Below are positions 7,835 through 17,392 of a stretch of DNA of 64,000 nt, one piece after another; within the stretch, counting starts at the first letter, position 1, and the number at the start of each line of letters is the position of its first letter. Location of the stretch: positions 2,108,001 to 2,172,000 of the forward strand of contig NZ_CP106736.1 of assembly GCF_030035605.1 (NCBI RefSeq). Direction: 5' to 3'. The stretch is from Silvimonas soli (GTDB lineage Bacteria; Pseudomonadota; Gammaproteobacteria; Burkholderiales; Chitinibacteraceae). The notes beneath the pieces are model-generated. The model had not been told where the DNA came from. It saw nothing but the letters and a program-made list of their open reading frames with translations, and did no database searches. The position numbers and the translations under genes are program-made.

Positions 7835-10222
7835 GTGGCTCAAAAAGCTCTCCCTAAGGACCTCATCGACAAGATGCACGCGTACTGGCGTGCCGCCAAC
7901 TATCTCTCAGTTGGTCAGATCTACCTGCTCGACAATCCCCTTCTGAAAAAGCCTCTCAAGCGCGAACACGTCAAGCCGCGCCTGCTGGGTCACTGGGGGA
8001 CCACGCCGGGTCTGAACTTTGTGTACGTGCATTTGAATCGAGTGATCAAAGAACGCAATTTGTCGGTGGCTTATATTGCCGGCCCTGGCCACGGTGGCCC
8101 TGGTCTGGTTGCCAACACCTGGCTCGAAGGCACTTACGGTGAGATCTATCCGAGCATCGGCCAGACCACTGATGGTATCCAGCGTCTGTTCAAGCAGTTC
8201 TCTTTCCCTGGCGGCATTCCTTCGCACGTGGCACCGGAAACACCGGGCTCGATGCACGAAGGTGGTGAGCTGGGTTATTCGGTTTCCCACGCTTTTGGCG
8301 CTGCGTTTGATAACCCGGATCTGCTGGTTGCCTGCGTTGTCGGCGACGGCGAAGCAGAAACCGGCCCGCTGGCCACCAGCTGGCACTCCAACAAGTATCT
8401 GCACCCAATCAATGACGGTCTGGTGCTGCCAATTCTGCATCTGAACGGTTACAAGATCGCCAATCCGACCTTGCTGGCCCGTATCCCCAAAGAAGAACTG
8501 CAAAAACTGTTCGAAGGTTATGGCTACAAGCCGCACTTTGTTGAAGTGGGTAAAGATGTCCATGACTACACCGAGATGCACCAGCGTTTTGCCGCCACCA
8601 TGGACACCGTGCTGGACGAATTCAAGGCGATCCGCGAGAAAGCCCTGAAAGAACAAAAAGCCGGTAAAGAACTGACTCGTCCGCAATGGCCGATGATCGT
8701 TCTGCGCAGCCCTAAAGGCTGGACTGGCCCGGTGGAAATCGACGGCAAGAAGGTTGAGGATTACTGGCGCAGCCACCAGGTGCCGTTCTCCGACATGACG
8801 CCAGAGCACGTCAAGAATCTGGAAGACTGGCTCAAGAGCTACAAACCAAAAGAACTGTTCACCGATGACGGCGCCCTCAAGCCAGAACTGCGTGAACTGG
8901 CGCCGAAGGGCGACCTGCGCATGGGTGCCAACAAACATGTGCATGGTCTGGTTTCGCAAGACCTGAAAATGCCGGACTTCCGCAAATATGCGGTTGAAGT
9001 CAAAAAGCCGGGCACCGTCAACGCCGAAGCCACCCGCGTTATGGGCAAGTTCCTGCGCGACGTGATGAAAGAAAATCTGGACGCCAAGAACTTCCGTATC
9101 TTTGGCCCGGATGAAACTGCATCCAACCGCTGGCAAGACGTGTATGACGTGACCGGCAAAGACTGGATGGCCGAACACAAGCCAGAAGACGCCAACAACG
9201 ACTATCTGGCACAAGATGGCCGCGTGATGGAAATCCTGTCTGAGCACACCTGCCAAGGCTGGCTCGAAGGTTATCTATTGACTGGTCGTCACGGCTTCTT
9301 TAGTTGCTATGAAGCGTTCATTCACGTGATCGACTCCATGTTCAACCAGCACGCCAAGTGGCTCAAAACCACACGTGACATCCATTGGCGCAAACAGATT
9401 CCGTCGCTGAACTACCTGCTGACCAGCCACGTCTGGCGTCAGGATCACAACGGCTTCTCGCACCAGGATCCTGGCTTCCTTGACCACGTGGTCAACAAGA
9501 AGTCCGAAGTCATCCGCGTGTATCTGCCCGCTGATGCCAACACCTTGTTGTCGGTAACCGACCACTGCCTGCGCTCACGTCATTATGTGAACGTGGTGGT
9601 TGCGGGTAAGCAGCCAGCGCTGCAATACCTGACCATGGATCAGGCCATCAAGCATTGCACCAAGGGCGTGGGTATCTGGGATTGGGCGTCCAATGACCAA
9701 GGCACCGAGCCCGACGTCGTGGTGGCTTGCGCCGGTGACGTGCCGACGATGGAAGCATTGGCCGCAACCGACTTGCTGCGCCAGCACTTCCCGGACCTGA
9801 AAATCCGCTTTGTGAACGTGGTCGACTTGATGACGCTGCAACCCAAGGTCGAACACCCACACGGTCTGGATGACCATGAGTTTGATTCGGTCTTCACCAC
9901 CGACAAACCCATTGTGTTTGCCTTCCACGGCTACCCATGGCTGATTCACCGCATCTGCTATCGCCGCAACGGTCACGACAATCTGCACGTACGTGGCTAT
10001 GTGGAAAACGGCACCACCTCCACACCGTTCGATATGGTGGTGATGAACCAGGTTGACCGTTACTCGCTGGCGATTGATGTGATCGACCGCGTTCCAGCTC
10101 TGGCAGTGAAGGGTGCGCACGTTCGGCAGAAGTTCGAAGACAAGCTCGTTGAACACAAGCACTACATCAACGAGTACGGCGACGACATGCCGGAAGTACG
10201 TGACTGGAAGTGGCCTTACTAA
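7835..10222 (+). CDS. xfp: Xylulose-5-phosphate/fructose-6-phosphate phosphoketolase
   Basis: The 795-residue thiamine-diphosphate enzyme cleaves xylulose-5-P and/or fructose-6-P with phosphate to acetyl-phosphate plus glyceraldehyde-3-P or erythrose-4-P. Diagnostic blocks are GPGHGGPGLVANTWLEGTYG (about residues 82-101) and the diphosphate/metal site GDGEAETGPLATSW (about 170). The length is typical. The start is a GTG at 7835 with GAGGTG 5 nt upstream. No acetate kinase or phosphotransacetylase gene is adjacent. It is monocistronic, closed by a terminator at 10253. The dual substrate range is a family property, not read from sequence. Confidence 0.95.
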   Translation: MAQKALPKDLIDKMHAYWRAANYLSVGQIYLLDNPLLKKPLKREHVKPRLLGHWGTTPGLNFVYVHLNRVIKERNLSVAYIAGPGHGGPGLVANTWLEGTYGEIYPSIGQTTDGIQRLFKQFSFPGGIPSHVAPETPGSMHEGGELGYSVSHAFGAAFDNPDLLVACVVGDGEAETGPLATSWHSNKYLHPINDGLVLPILHLNGYKIANPTLLARIPKEELQKLFEGYGYKPHFVEVGKDVHDYTEMHQRFAATMDTVLDEFKAIREKALKEQKAGKELTRPQWPMIVLRSPKGWTGPVEIDGKKVEDYWRSHQVPFSDMTPEHVKNLEDWLKSYKPKELFTDDGALKPELRELAPKGDLRMGANKHVHGLVSQDLKMPDFRKYAVEVKKPGTVNAEATRVMGKFLRDVMKENLDAKNFRIFGPDETASNRWQDVYDVTGKDWMAEHKPEDANNDYLAQDGRVMEILSEHTCQGWLEGYLLTGRHGFFSCYEAFIHVIDSMFNQHAKWLKTTRDIHWRKQIPSLNYLLTSHVWRQDHNGFSHQDPGFLDHVVNKKSEVIRVYLPADANTLLSVTDHCLRSRHYVNVVVAGKQPALQYLTMDQAIKHCTKGVGIWDWASNDQGTEPDVVVACAGDVPTMEALAATDLLRQHFPDLKIRFVNVVDLMTLQPKVEHPHGLDDHEFDSVFTTDKPIVFAFHGYPWLIHRICYRRNGHDNLHVRGYVENGTTSTPFDMVVMNQVDRYSLAIDVIDRVPALAVKGAHVRQKFEDKLVEHKHYINEYGDDMPEVRDWKWPY

Positions 10223-10252
10223 GCCATCAGATAGCAAGTGGTTGTTGAACAG

Positions 10253-10281
10253 AACGGCCCGCAAATGCGGGCCGTTTTTTA
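10253..10281 (+). terminator. Intrinsic terminator of phosphoketolase
   Basis: AACGGCCCGC and GCGGGCCGTT pair around an AAAT loop, followed by a TTTT tract, 31 bp after the phosphoketolase stop codon. Confidence 0.9.
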
Positions 10282-10472
10282 TGGGATGGTTATATCCATC
10301 CAGTCATCCTCATGGTCTGCGACTGGCTGGCGCGGCCACGTTGAAATGGGGCAGGCCACGTTGTCCAACGCTACTCCCATGGAAAACCATTATTGCGGCG
10401 CGGCAAATTCCGAAAGACCATTTGCATTGGCTCGCATACAATCACCTCGAAGCAACCTAGCTGGAGCACCCC

Positions 10473-11270
10473 GTGTCTGACCTGGAACTGCTGGCCCAAA
10501 TCTGTGATCTCGCCCGGGAAGTCGCCGCGCGAGAGGTCATGCCACGTTTCCTGAAAGTGGCCAGCGGGCGCAAACAGGATGGCAGCACATTTACCGAAGC
10601 TGATCTGGCCAGCCAGGCCGCATTGGTCGACGGATTGCCAAAGATTGTCGACTGCCCGGTGCTGGGCGAAGAGATGACCACCGCCGAACAATTGGCGCTG
10701 CTGGAACAAAACCCGGACGGCTTGTGGATTGTTGATCCTATCGACGGCACCACCAACTTTGTCCACGGTTTACCGTACTTTGCCATTTCCATTGCCCTGA
10801 TGCGGCAAGGCCGATCGGCGCTAGGTGTGGTGTACCTGCCGGTACTGAATGAATGCTATTACGCCGCAGCGGGCCACGGCGCATGGTGCAATGGCGAACC
10901 GCTGCCACTAATCGCACCCGATATCAAAACCGGAGACGGCGTCGCCATTGTCGAAACCAAGCATCTCACCGGCCGCCTGCCCACGCGTGTGGTCTCGGTG
11001 GCACCGTTCAACAGCCTGCGCAATTTTGGCGCATCGACCATTGACTGGTGTTACCTGGCTGCCGGGCGTGTGGATATCATGCTGCACGGCTCACAAAAAC
11101 TATGGGATTACGCGGCCGGCGCGCTGATCGCCGAAGAAGCCGGTTGCCAGCTGGCCACGCTCAATCTGGATGACTACTGGGCCGACCGCGTGATGCAACG
11201 CTCGGCCATTGCCGCCCGCACCCCTGCACTGTTCGGCCCTTGGCGTGACTGGGTCAGATTGAACCGATAA
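10473..11270 (+). CDS. Inositol monophosphatase-family phosphatase
   Basis: The 265-residue protein carries the Mg2+-dependent phosphatase signature: GEEM near residue 67, then IVDPIDGTTNFVHGLPYFAI at about 85-104, and the second block KLWDYAAGALIAEEAG at about 209-224. The family includes SuhB, CysQ and histidinol-phosphate phosphatase; the exact substrate cannot be decided here. The start is a GTG at 10473 with GGAG about 8 nt before it. Its last 17 bp overlap the 3' end of the convergent oxidoreductase gene on the other strand. Confidence 0.85.
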   Translation: MSDLELLAQICDLAREVAAREVMPRFLKVASGRKQDGSTFTEADLASQAALVDGLPKIVDCPVLGEEMTTAEQLALLEQNPDGLWIVDPIDGTTNFVHGLPYFAISIALMRQGRSALGVVYLPVLNECYYAAAGHGAWCNGEPLPLIAPDIKTGDGVAIVETKHLTGRLPTRVVSVAPFNSLRNFGASTIDWCYLAAGRVDIMLHGSQKLWDYAAGALIAEEAGCQLATLNLDDYWADRVMQRSAIAARTPALFGPWRDWVRLNR

Positions 11271-12249
11271 TGCCGCGCTCAAATGGATAAACCACGCCCA
11301 GACCTTCGCGGGCGTGGTCCAGCAAGCGGATCATCGAGCGTGAGGTTTCATGCGACAGCACCGGACTTTGCAGTTTGCCCGTGCGCAGCAACTCGCAGAA
11401 ATGCGCAGTCTCGTAATTCAAGCCACCGCCTTCAGCCGGTTCATGCAGTTCCACCTTGCGGCCATCGGTGTAGCAAATGGTGGCGCGCTCCGGGTGCCAC
11501 CATTTTTCGTGGATCACCACATGACCATTGGCCGCCGCCAACATGGCATCGCCCGCGCCAGACAATCCCAAGCCGCAATAAACCTGTGACCAGCCACCGT
11601 GATGCTGGCTGTTGATGGCAGCAAAGGTATCCACACCAGCGGCAACGCGGCCTTGCACCTGTACGTCTTTCGCCGCACCCAGCCAGTCTACCGACAAGAA
11701 CACGCCGTACACGCCGACATCCAGCAAACCACCACCAGCCAGATCGGGTTGATACAAGCGGCTGTCAGGTTCAACGTCGGGAATGGAAAACCCGGTGCGG
11801 ACAAATTGCACCGGCCCGATCGGGTCTGCCAGCAACGTCTCACGCAGCTTGCGATACAGCGGGTAGAACGGCGGCTTCATCGCCTCCATAAACAGCTTGC
11901 CGCTCACCGCAGCCTGCGCCAGCACGGCTTCCAGCTCACCGAGGCTGACCGCCGCCGGCTTCTCGCACAGCACGGCTTTACCGGCAGCCAGCGCGGCAAT
12001 GCTGTATTGCGCATGGCTGGTGTGCGGCGTGGCGATATAAACGGCGTCGATGTCGCTAGCGAGCAAGCTTTCAACCGACTCAGCCACGTGGCCGCCAAAA
12101 TCGCCGACAAAATCCTGCGATTTTTGTGCTGAGCGATTCCACACCTGCGTCAATTTGGCGCCATCAACATGGGCCAGCCCTTGAGCAAAGCGACGCGCAA
12201 TGCCGCCGCTGCCGATAATGCCAAAGCGGATTTCCTGCGAAGTAGTCAT
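11254..12249 (-). CDS. Gfo/Idh/MocA family NAD(P)-dependent oxidoreductase
   Basis: The 331-residue protein has an N-terminal Rossmann fold (IRFGIIGSGGIARRFAQGL, residues about 7-25), the family motif CEKPAAVSLGELEA at about 102-115, and a C-terminal alpha/beta half. Members oxidise or reduce sugars, inositols or dihydrodiols. The ATG at 12249 is used because the N-terminal extension of the longer frame is not family-like. The 3' end overlaps the convergent phosphatase gene by 17 bp, so the two transcripts are antisense at their ends. Substrate unknown. Confidence 0.85.
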   Translation of the reverse strand: MTTSQEIRFGIIGSGGIARRFAQGLAHVDGAKLTQVWNRSAQKSQDFVGDFGGHVAESVESLLASDIDAVYIATPHTSHAQYSIAALAAGKAVLCEKPAAVSLGELEAVLAQAAVSGKLFMEAMKPPFYPLYRKLRETLLADPIGPVQFVRTGFSIPDVEPDSRLYQPDLAGGGLLDVGVYGVFLSVDWLGAAKDVQVQGRVAAGVDTFAAINSQHHGGWSQVYCGLGLSGAGDAMLAAANGHVVIHEKWWHPERATICYTDGRKVELHEPAEGGGLNYETAHFCELLRTGKLQSPVLSHETSRSMIRLLDHAREGLGVVYPFERGIIGSI

Positions 12250-12562
12250 GGTAGTTCCAGGCCAAAAGACGAAGTAAATATGAGACGGCGATTCTGCCAG
12301 CAAGCAAACGCGACGTATTTGTCCGGAATGATACTGCACTGAACAACCGGACCAGAGTGGGTATGCGCCTTATCCGCCTCTGACCATCATAAGTGGTGAC
12401 TCAACCCGGATACATCTCCGCGCCTTAAGTCCTGTGGTTGCGTCAAAACATTACCCATTAGCTTTTCAGATTTTTCCACAATATTTTCAGACTTGTTACC
12501 GCGAAGATCAAAACGATGCACTGCACTATGCCTGTTCCCTTGAATCACAAAGAACAAATGTC
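12250..12562. other. 313-bp divergent spacer
   Basis: This separates the minus-strand oxidoreductase from the plus-strand parvulin gene and should contain both promoters. The right half (about 12450-12500) is visibly AT-rich, with two TTTTCAGA-like words. I see no ORF, repeat or RNA gene in it. Confidence 0.4.
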
Positions 12563-13498
12563 ATGCGTAACTTCAAGCCTGCACTCGCGCTGCTCGCTGC
12601 ACTGATGAGTGGTCACCTACTGGCGGCCCCGGCGGCCAGCGTGAATGGTGAAATCATCAACGAATCTGATCTGGAGGCCTTCAAAAAGGCCGAGCTCGGA
12701 TTAGGTACTTGCGGAACAGGGGCCGACATCTCATCGCAAGAGCGCGAATGCGCCCGTAGCCGCTTGCTCAAAACCGCAATCCACAATGTGCTCGACCGCC
12801 AGCATTTTGAACAACTCACTAAAGATCGTTCGCTGGAAAAACTGCCGGAATTTGCCACCTTCATGCGGCTGGCCGGGCAAAATGGCTATTGGTACGCTGC
12901 TGCACTGGCCCAGCCGGTACCGCAAGCGGTCACGGAGCAGCAAATCGCGGATCTCTACAAACAGAAAGTCGAGGAAAACAGCAAGAATCGTCAATTCGAA
13001 CTGCAACGCGTCCTATTCAGCAACAAAGCTGCGGCAGACCATTTTCTGGCCTCGCTGCAAACCAACAAACGCGCCTTTTCCGAAAGACCCAACCCGTTAC
13101 AGCCTGAGTCTTCTCGTGACATACGGGACTCCGTTGAAGTCACCCTGCCGCAAATGCAGGAATATGACGCAGGCGTTGCTAAAGCCGTGCTCGCACTCAA
13201 AACGGGTGAAAACACTGGCGTGCTGAAAACGGTATCGGGCTGGGAAGTGTTGAGATTGCGCCGGGTTTATCCGGAACAACTGCCGTCGCTGGCCGAAATG
13301 CACGATGATTTGAAGGAGACGCTGGAAGCTCGCAGCCAACGCCACTTCAATGACCCGTTCGATAGCTGGAGAAAGAACGCCGCCATCAAAGTTGCTCCGA
13401 AATCCGGCGCGCCATTGGTTGAGGTCAAATGGCCCGAACTCGGCCTGAAAGACGAATCCGGTTGCGGCTGTGGTAACAGCGACAGTGACGATGATTGA
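12563..13498 (+). CDS. Exported PpiC/SurA-like peptidyl-prolyl isomerase with Cys/Asp-rich tail
   Basis: The 311-residue protein starts with a signal peptide (MRNFKPALALLAALMSGHLLA, cleavage near residue 22). A SurA_N-like helical segment follows (ASVNGEIINESDLEAFKKAE), then a parvulin-type region (about 165-265, including RQFELQRVLFSNKAAADHFL and TVSGWEVLRLRRVYPEQLPS). It probably folds outer-membrane or periplasmic proteins. The last 13 residues, SGCGCGNSDSDDD, are a Cys-x-Cys and acidic tail not standard for parvulins; it could bind metal or be a disordered tag. The ATG at 12563 is chosen because it begins the signal peptide; the ribosome site is poor. Confidence 0.8.
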   Translation: MRNFKPALALLAALMSGHLLAAPAASVNGEIINESDLEAFKKAELGLGTCGTGADISSQERECARSRLLKTAIHNVLDRQHFEQLTKDRSLEKLPEFATFMRLAGQNGYWYAAALAQPVPQAVTEQQIADLYKQKVEENSKNRQFELQRVLFSNKAAADHFLASLQTNKRAFSERPNPLQPESSRDIRDSVEVTLPQMQEYDAGVAKAVLALKTGENTGVLKTVSGWEVLRLRRVYPEQLPSLAEMHDDLKETLEARSQRHFNDPFDSWRKNAAIKVAPKSGAPLVEVKWPELGLKDESGCGCGNSDSDDD

Positions 13499-13550
13499 AC
13501 CACCTGGCAGATAACGACCGAAGTTGATCCCAACGCCGGTTCGTTACGCA

Positions 13551-13577
13551 AAAAGGCCGCATCTTTGCGGCCTTTTT
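13551..13577. terminator. Bidirectional terminator between the parvulin gene and metW
   Basis: AAAAAGGCCGC and GCGGCCTTTTT pair around a short ATCTTT loop, with A and T tracts on both sides. It can serve the plus-strand parvulin gene and the convergent metXW operon. Confidence 0.85.
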
Positions 13578-13603
13578 CATAGCTATTCCAAGTCTGAGTG
13601 AGT

Positions 13604-14209
13604 TCAGACTTTATCGAACCGCACCAGCGCCAGGCTACCGCGCAGATTGGGCAAGAAATGCACCGTGGCACCCTGATGCATCACGATCTGACCCGTGCTT
13701 TGCATACCCAGCTTGTTCAGTAGCAACCCAAAGTCATAAATGGTGCATAAGTGGATATTGGGCGTGTTGTACCACTCGTAGGGAATGGTTTCCGACACCG
13801 GCATGCGGCCCAGCGCCAGTTGCCAGCGGTTTTCCCAGAAGCCAAAGTTGGGAAAGGTGACGATGCCGGTTTTGCCCACCCGCAGCATTTCAGCCAGGAT
13901 GTTTTCAATGTTGTGCATGGCCTGAATGGTCAGCGACAGCACCACAAAATCGAAGGTATTGTCTTCAAACGTGCCAAGGCCGCTTTCCAGATCGGTCTGG
14001 ATCACATCCACGTGCTTTTCAATGCACGCGGTGACGCTATCGACGTCAATTTCCACGCCATAACCCTGCACGCGTTTGTTGGCCGCCAGCCAGGACAGCA
14101 GCGAACCATCGCCGCAACCCAGATCCAGCACGGTGGAATCGGGCTTGATCCATTCGGCCACATTGCGCAAATCGGGGCGCAGGCTTTGCGTGTTCATTGG
14201 TGCATTCAT
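13604..14209 (-). CDS. metW: Methionine biosynthesis protein MetW
   Basis: The 201-residue SAM-methyltransferase-fold protein has motif I VLDLGCGDGSLLSWL (about residues 27-41) and the MetW-typical segments FVVLSLTIQAMHNIENIL and NFGFWENRWQLALGRMPVSE. In proteobacteria MetW is encoded with MetX and is needed for full homoserine acyltransferase activity. Its ATG overlaps the metX stop by 4 bp, so translation is probably coupled. It is the last gene of the metX-metW operon. Confidence 0.95.
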   Translation of the reverse strand: MNAPMNTQSLRPDLRNVAEWIKPDSTVLDLGCGDGSLLSWLAANKRVQGYGVEIDVDSVTACIEKHVDVIQTDLESGLGTFEDNTFDFVVLSLTIQAMHNIENILAEMLRVGKTGIVTFPNFGFWENRWQLALGRMPVSETIPYEWYNTPNIHLCTIYDFGLLLNKLGMQSTGQIVMHQGATVHFLPNLRGSLALVRFDKV

Positions 14210-15345
14210 GCGCCGACCTCCTCTGCCACGCGGTTCAGATACGCCCGCATGATCTTGTGATACGGCTCATCCTCCATCAGGAAAGCATCGTGACCGTGGG
14301 CAGATTCAATCTCGGCGTAACTCACGTGTTTGCGGGCATCCAACAACGCTTTGACGATCTCGCGTGAGCGCTCCGGCGCAAACCGCCAGTCGGTGGTGAA
14401 CGAAATAACCAGGAATTTGGCAATGGCTTCTTTCATCGCCACGGCCAGATCGCCGCCGTAATGACGCGCCGGATCGAAATAATCCAGCGCTTTGGTCATC
14501 AGTAGATAGGTATTCGCGTCAAAGTAATCCGAGAATTTGTCGCCCTGATAACGCAGGTACGATTCGATCTCGAACTCCACCTCGTAGCTGTAGCGATATT
14601 CACCGCTGCGTAACAAGCGGCCAAATTTCTCGCCCATGCCATCATCAGACAGATACGTGATATGCCCCAACATGCGCGCCAGCCGCAGACCGCGCCGTGG
14701 TACGGTGTTGTGGGCGTAGAAGTCGCCGCCATGAAAATCCGGGTCGGTGAGGATAGCCTGGCGAGCAACATCGTTGAAGGCGATATTCTGCGCAGTCAGC
14801 TTGGGCGCGGAGGCAATCACCAGCGCATGGCGCACGCGTTGCGGATAGGTGATGGTCCAGCGCAGCGCCTGCATGCCACCCAAGCTGCCGCCGATGATCG
14901 CCGCAAACTGATGAATACCCAACTGATCGGCCAGCCGCGCCTGGGTTTCTACCCAGTCGCGAACCAGCACCAGCGGAAAACGCGAACCGAACGGCGTGCC
15001 GGTTTCCGGATCAATCGACGACGGCCCGGTCGAGCCATGACAGCCGCCCAGGTTGTTTACGCCAATCACAAAAAAGCGATTGGTATCGATCGGCTTGCCC
15101 GGCCCGATCATGTTATCCCACCAGCCCGGCGCTTTATCGGTTTCTTCGTAACGGCCGGCCACATGGTGATGCCCCGACAGCGCGTGGCAGATCAGGATGG
15201 CGTTGGAGCGATTGGCATTGAGCGTGCCGTAGGTTTCGTACATCAGCTCATAGCGCGGCAAGGTCACACCGCTGGACAAAGCGATGGGCTGATCGAAAAC
15301 CGCCTTCTGGGCAGTCACAATCCCTACGCTTGACGGGTTGGTCAT
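14206..15345 (-). CDS. metX: Homoserine O-acyltransferase
   Basis: The 379-residue alpha/beta-hydrolase-fold enzyme acylates homoserine as the first committed step of methionine synthesis. The nucleophile elbow is GGSLGGMQALRW near residue 145; the Asp of the triad is in FTTDWRFAPERS and the His in ESAHGHDAF near the C-terminus. MetX proteins paired with MetW often use succinyl-CoA, but acyl-donor choice cannot be read reliably here. The ATG at 15345 begins MTNPSSVG and has AGGA upstream; the longer in-frame extension reaches into msbA. The leader between msbA and metX holds a 9-bp hairpin. Confidence 0.93.
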   Translation of the reverse strand: MTNPSSVGIVTAQKAVFDQPIALSSGVTLPRYELMYETYGTLNANRSNAILICHALSGHHHVAGRYEETDKAPGWWDNMIGPGKPIDTNRFFVIGVNNLGGCHGSTGPSSIDPETGTPFGSRFPLVLVRDWVETQARLADQLGIHQFAAIIGGSLGGMQALRWTITYPQRVRHALVIASAPKLTAQNIAFNDVARQAILTDPDFHGGDFYAHNTVPRRGLRLARMLGHITYLSDDGMGEKFGRLLRSGEYRYSYEVEFEIESYLRYQGDKFSDYFDANTYLLMTKALDYFDPARHYGGDLAVAMKEAIAKFLVISFTTDWRFAPERSREIVKALLDARKHVSYAEIESAHGHDAFLMEDEPYHKIMRAYLNRVAEEVGA

Positions 15346-15384
15346 GGGTCGGTCCTGTTGGCAATATTCTTGTTCTGACTGGCT

Positions 15385-15412
15385 CGTCGGGTGTCTGGCA
15401 CGGCACCCGACG
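15385..15412 (-). promoter_or_regulatory. Stem-loop in the metXW leader
   Basis: CGTCGGGTG (15385-15393) and CACCCGACG (15404-15412) form a perfect 9-bp stem with a 10-nt loop, about 40 nt before metX. No T tract follows on either strand, so it is not a standard terminator. It could stabilise or regulate the metXW message. It matches no SAM or SAH riboswitch I can recognise. Confidence 0.4.
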
Positions 15413-15436
15413 TTAAAACCGTTCGTCATTCGCTCG

Positions 15437-17218
15437 TTACAGCTGTTCTGGCTTGGCCTGTGGCACGCTTTCTTCGCTGGCAAACTGCACGGCATGCATA
15501 TGCGCATACGGGCCGCCTTTGCCGATCAGATCGGCGTGGCGACCAGTTTCAATAATGCGGCCTTGTTGCATCACCACAATGCGATCCACGTTTTCAATGG
15601 TGGACAAGCGGTGCGCAATCACGATGGTAGTGCGATTGCGCATGAGGTTCTCTAGCGCCGCCTGCACTTTGCGTTCTGATTCGGTATCCAGCGCGCTGGT
15701 GGCTTCGTCCAGAATCAGGATCGGCGCATCTTTGTAAATGGCGCGGGCAATGGCCAGACGCTGGCGTTGGCCACCGCTCAAACGCACACCGTTCTCGCCG
15801 AGCATGGTGTCAAACCCGTTCGGCATGGCCTCGACGAAGTCCAGCGCAAACGCCGCTTGGGCCGCCGCATGGATGCGCTCACGCGAGGGTTGCGCATCGC
15901 CGTAGGCAATATTGGCCGCGACCGTATCGTTAAACAGCACGACGTCCTGGCTCACCATCGCAAACTGGCGGCGCAAGTCGAGCAGTTTGTAATCGGCCAA
16001 CGACACGCCATCCAGGCGGATTGCGCCGCCAACCGGGTCGTAAAAGCGCGGCAACAGATTGGCCAGCGTAGTCTTGCCGCTGCCGGAACTGCCGACCAGC
16101 GCTACCGACTCGCCTGGCGCCACATTCAACGAAATGTGATCCAGCGCCGGGCGGGTATCGTCGCCGTAGTGGAACAACAGCCTGTCGATCTGCAACTCGC
16201 CACGAGCACGCTCAATAGCATGCGTGCCGGTATCGTTCTCGATTTCTTCATCCAGCACCGCAAACACCGACTCCGCCGCCGCCAGCCCGCGATGCAGGCT
16301 TTCGTTGATCTTGGTGATGTTCTTGATCGGCTGTTGCAACGCCATCATCGCCACCATGAACGACACGAACGAACCCGCCGTCAGCACGCCCGATTGCGCC
16401 CGCAAACTGGCGTAATAAATGATGACCGCCAACGTGATCCCGATCAGCAACATGATCAGGCCCGAGTTGGTGCTAGACGTGGCCGCACGTTTCACCGCCA
16501 GCGAGCGCACACGGTTATTCACGTTGAAGAAGCGGGCCGTTTCATATTTAAAGCCGCCGAAAATCTTGACGATGCGTTGGCCGGAAAGGGATTCATCCAG
16601 AATGCTGGTCATCTCGCCCATTGATGACTGCGTAGCGCGCGACAATTTGCGCTGGCGCTTGCCGACAAAGCGGATACTCAGCGCCACACCTGGCAGCAGA
16701 ATCAGGCACAGCAATGTCAGTTGCCAGTCGGTGGAAACCATTACGCCCAGCAAAAAGATCGCCAGCATGGAATCACGCACCAGCACCGTGAGCACCTGCA
16801 CGCCAGCGTCCATGATCTGGTTCACGTCATAGGTCACGCGCGACACCAATACGCCGACGGACGACTGATCGAAATATTTCACCGGCAATTGCATGAAGCG
16901 ATTGAACATGCGCTCGCGCAAGTCGTGCATGACGCGGGAAGACAACCAGGCGCTGGAGTAATCACTGGAGAAATTGGACACCAGCCGCAGCACGGCCAGA
17001 CCCAGAATGATGGCAGGCAGAATCCACGCATCGCGCCGTGCCAGTGAATCGGCTCGCAAATTGTGGTCTACCAACGGCTGCAGCATGCGGGTAAGCGTGG
17101 CATCCACCCCGGCAGACACCGCCAAGCCCACCATGGAAATGATCACCATGCCCCAGTACGGCTTGATCTGGCGCAGGATGCGGAAATAGAGGTTACGACT
17201 GGTGTTGCTGTTGCTCAT
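15437..17218 (-). CDS. msbA: Lipid A ABC exporter MsbA
   Basis: The 593-residue half-transporter combines six membrane helices (residues about 1-320) with a C-terminal ATPase domain. The Walker A motif is GSSGSGKTTL (about 377), the signature LSGGQRQRLAIARAI and Walker B ILILDEATSALD, followed by the AHRLSTI switch. MsbA flips lipid A-core from the inner to the outer leaflet of the inner membrane. The gene lies upstream of metX on the same strand, 91 bp apart, but there is no functional link. Length and all ATPase motifs are normal. Confidence 0.92.
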   Translation of the reverse strand: MSNSNTSRNLYFRILRQIKPYWGMVIISMVGLAVSAGVDATLTRMLQPLVDHNLRADSLARRDAWILPAIILGLAVLRLVSNFSSDYSSAWLSSRVMHDLRERMFNRFMQLPVKYFDQSSVGVLVSRVTYDVNQIMDAGVQVLTVLVRDSMLAIFLLGVMVSTDWQLTLLCLILLPGVALSIRFVGKRQRKLSRATQSSMGEMTSILDESLSGQRIVKIFGGFKYETARFFNVNNRVRSLAVKRAATSSTNSGLIMLLIGITLAVIIYYASLRAQSGVLTAGSFVSFMVAMMALQQPIKNITKINESLHRGLAAAESVFAVLDEEIENDTGTHAIERARGELQIDRLLFHYGDDTRPALDHISLNVAPGESVALVGSSGSGKTTLANLLPRFYDPVGGAIRLDGVSLADYKLLDLRRQFAMVSQDVVLFNDTVAANIAYGDAQPSRERIHAAAQAAFALDFVEAMPNGFDTMLGENGVRLSGGQRQRLAIARAIYKDAPILILDEATSALDTESERKVQAALENLMRNRTTIVIAHRLSTIENVDRIVVMQQGRIIETGRHADLIGKGGPYAHMHAVQFASEESVPQAKPEQL

Positions 17219-17392
17219 TCGGGCGACTTCGCTCGGCGCAAAACGCTGATTATAAACGGCCTGGGTACTTACGAGTGTTTTGCTTGTTTTGGGTATACGG
17301 GAATGCCCGGTAGTGACCTTGGAGGAAAAGCACTTCGTCTATTGGCCGAGTTGCTCTGTTTGTTGTTGCGCGTGCTGGAAAGCGCCGTCACG

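Noticed and set aside
7907..9256. 449-codon frame antisense to phosphoketolase
   Set aside because: Shadow of a conserved enzyme gene; no credible start or domains.
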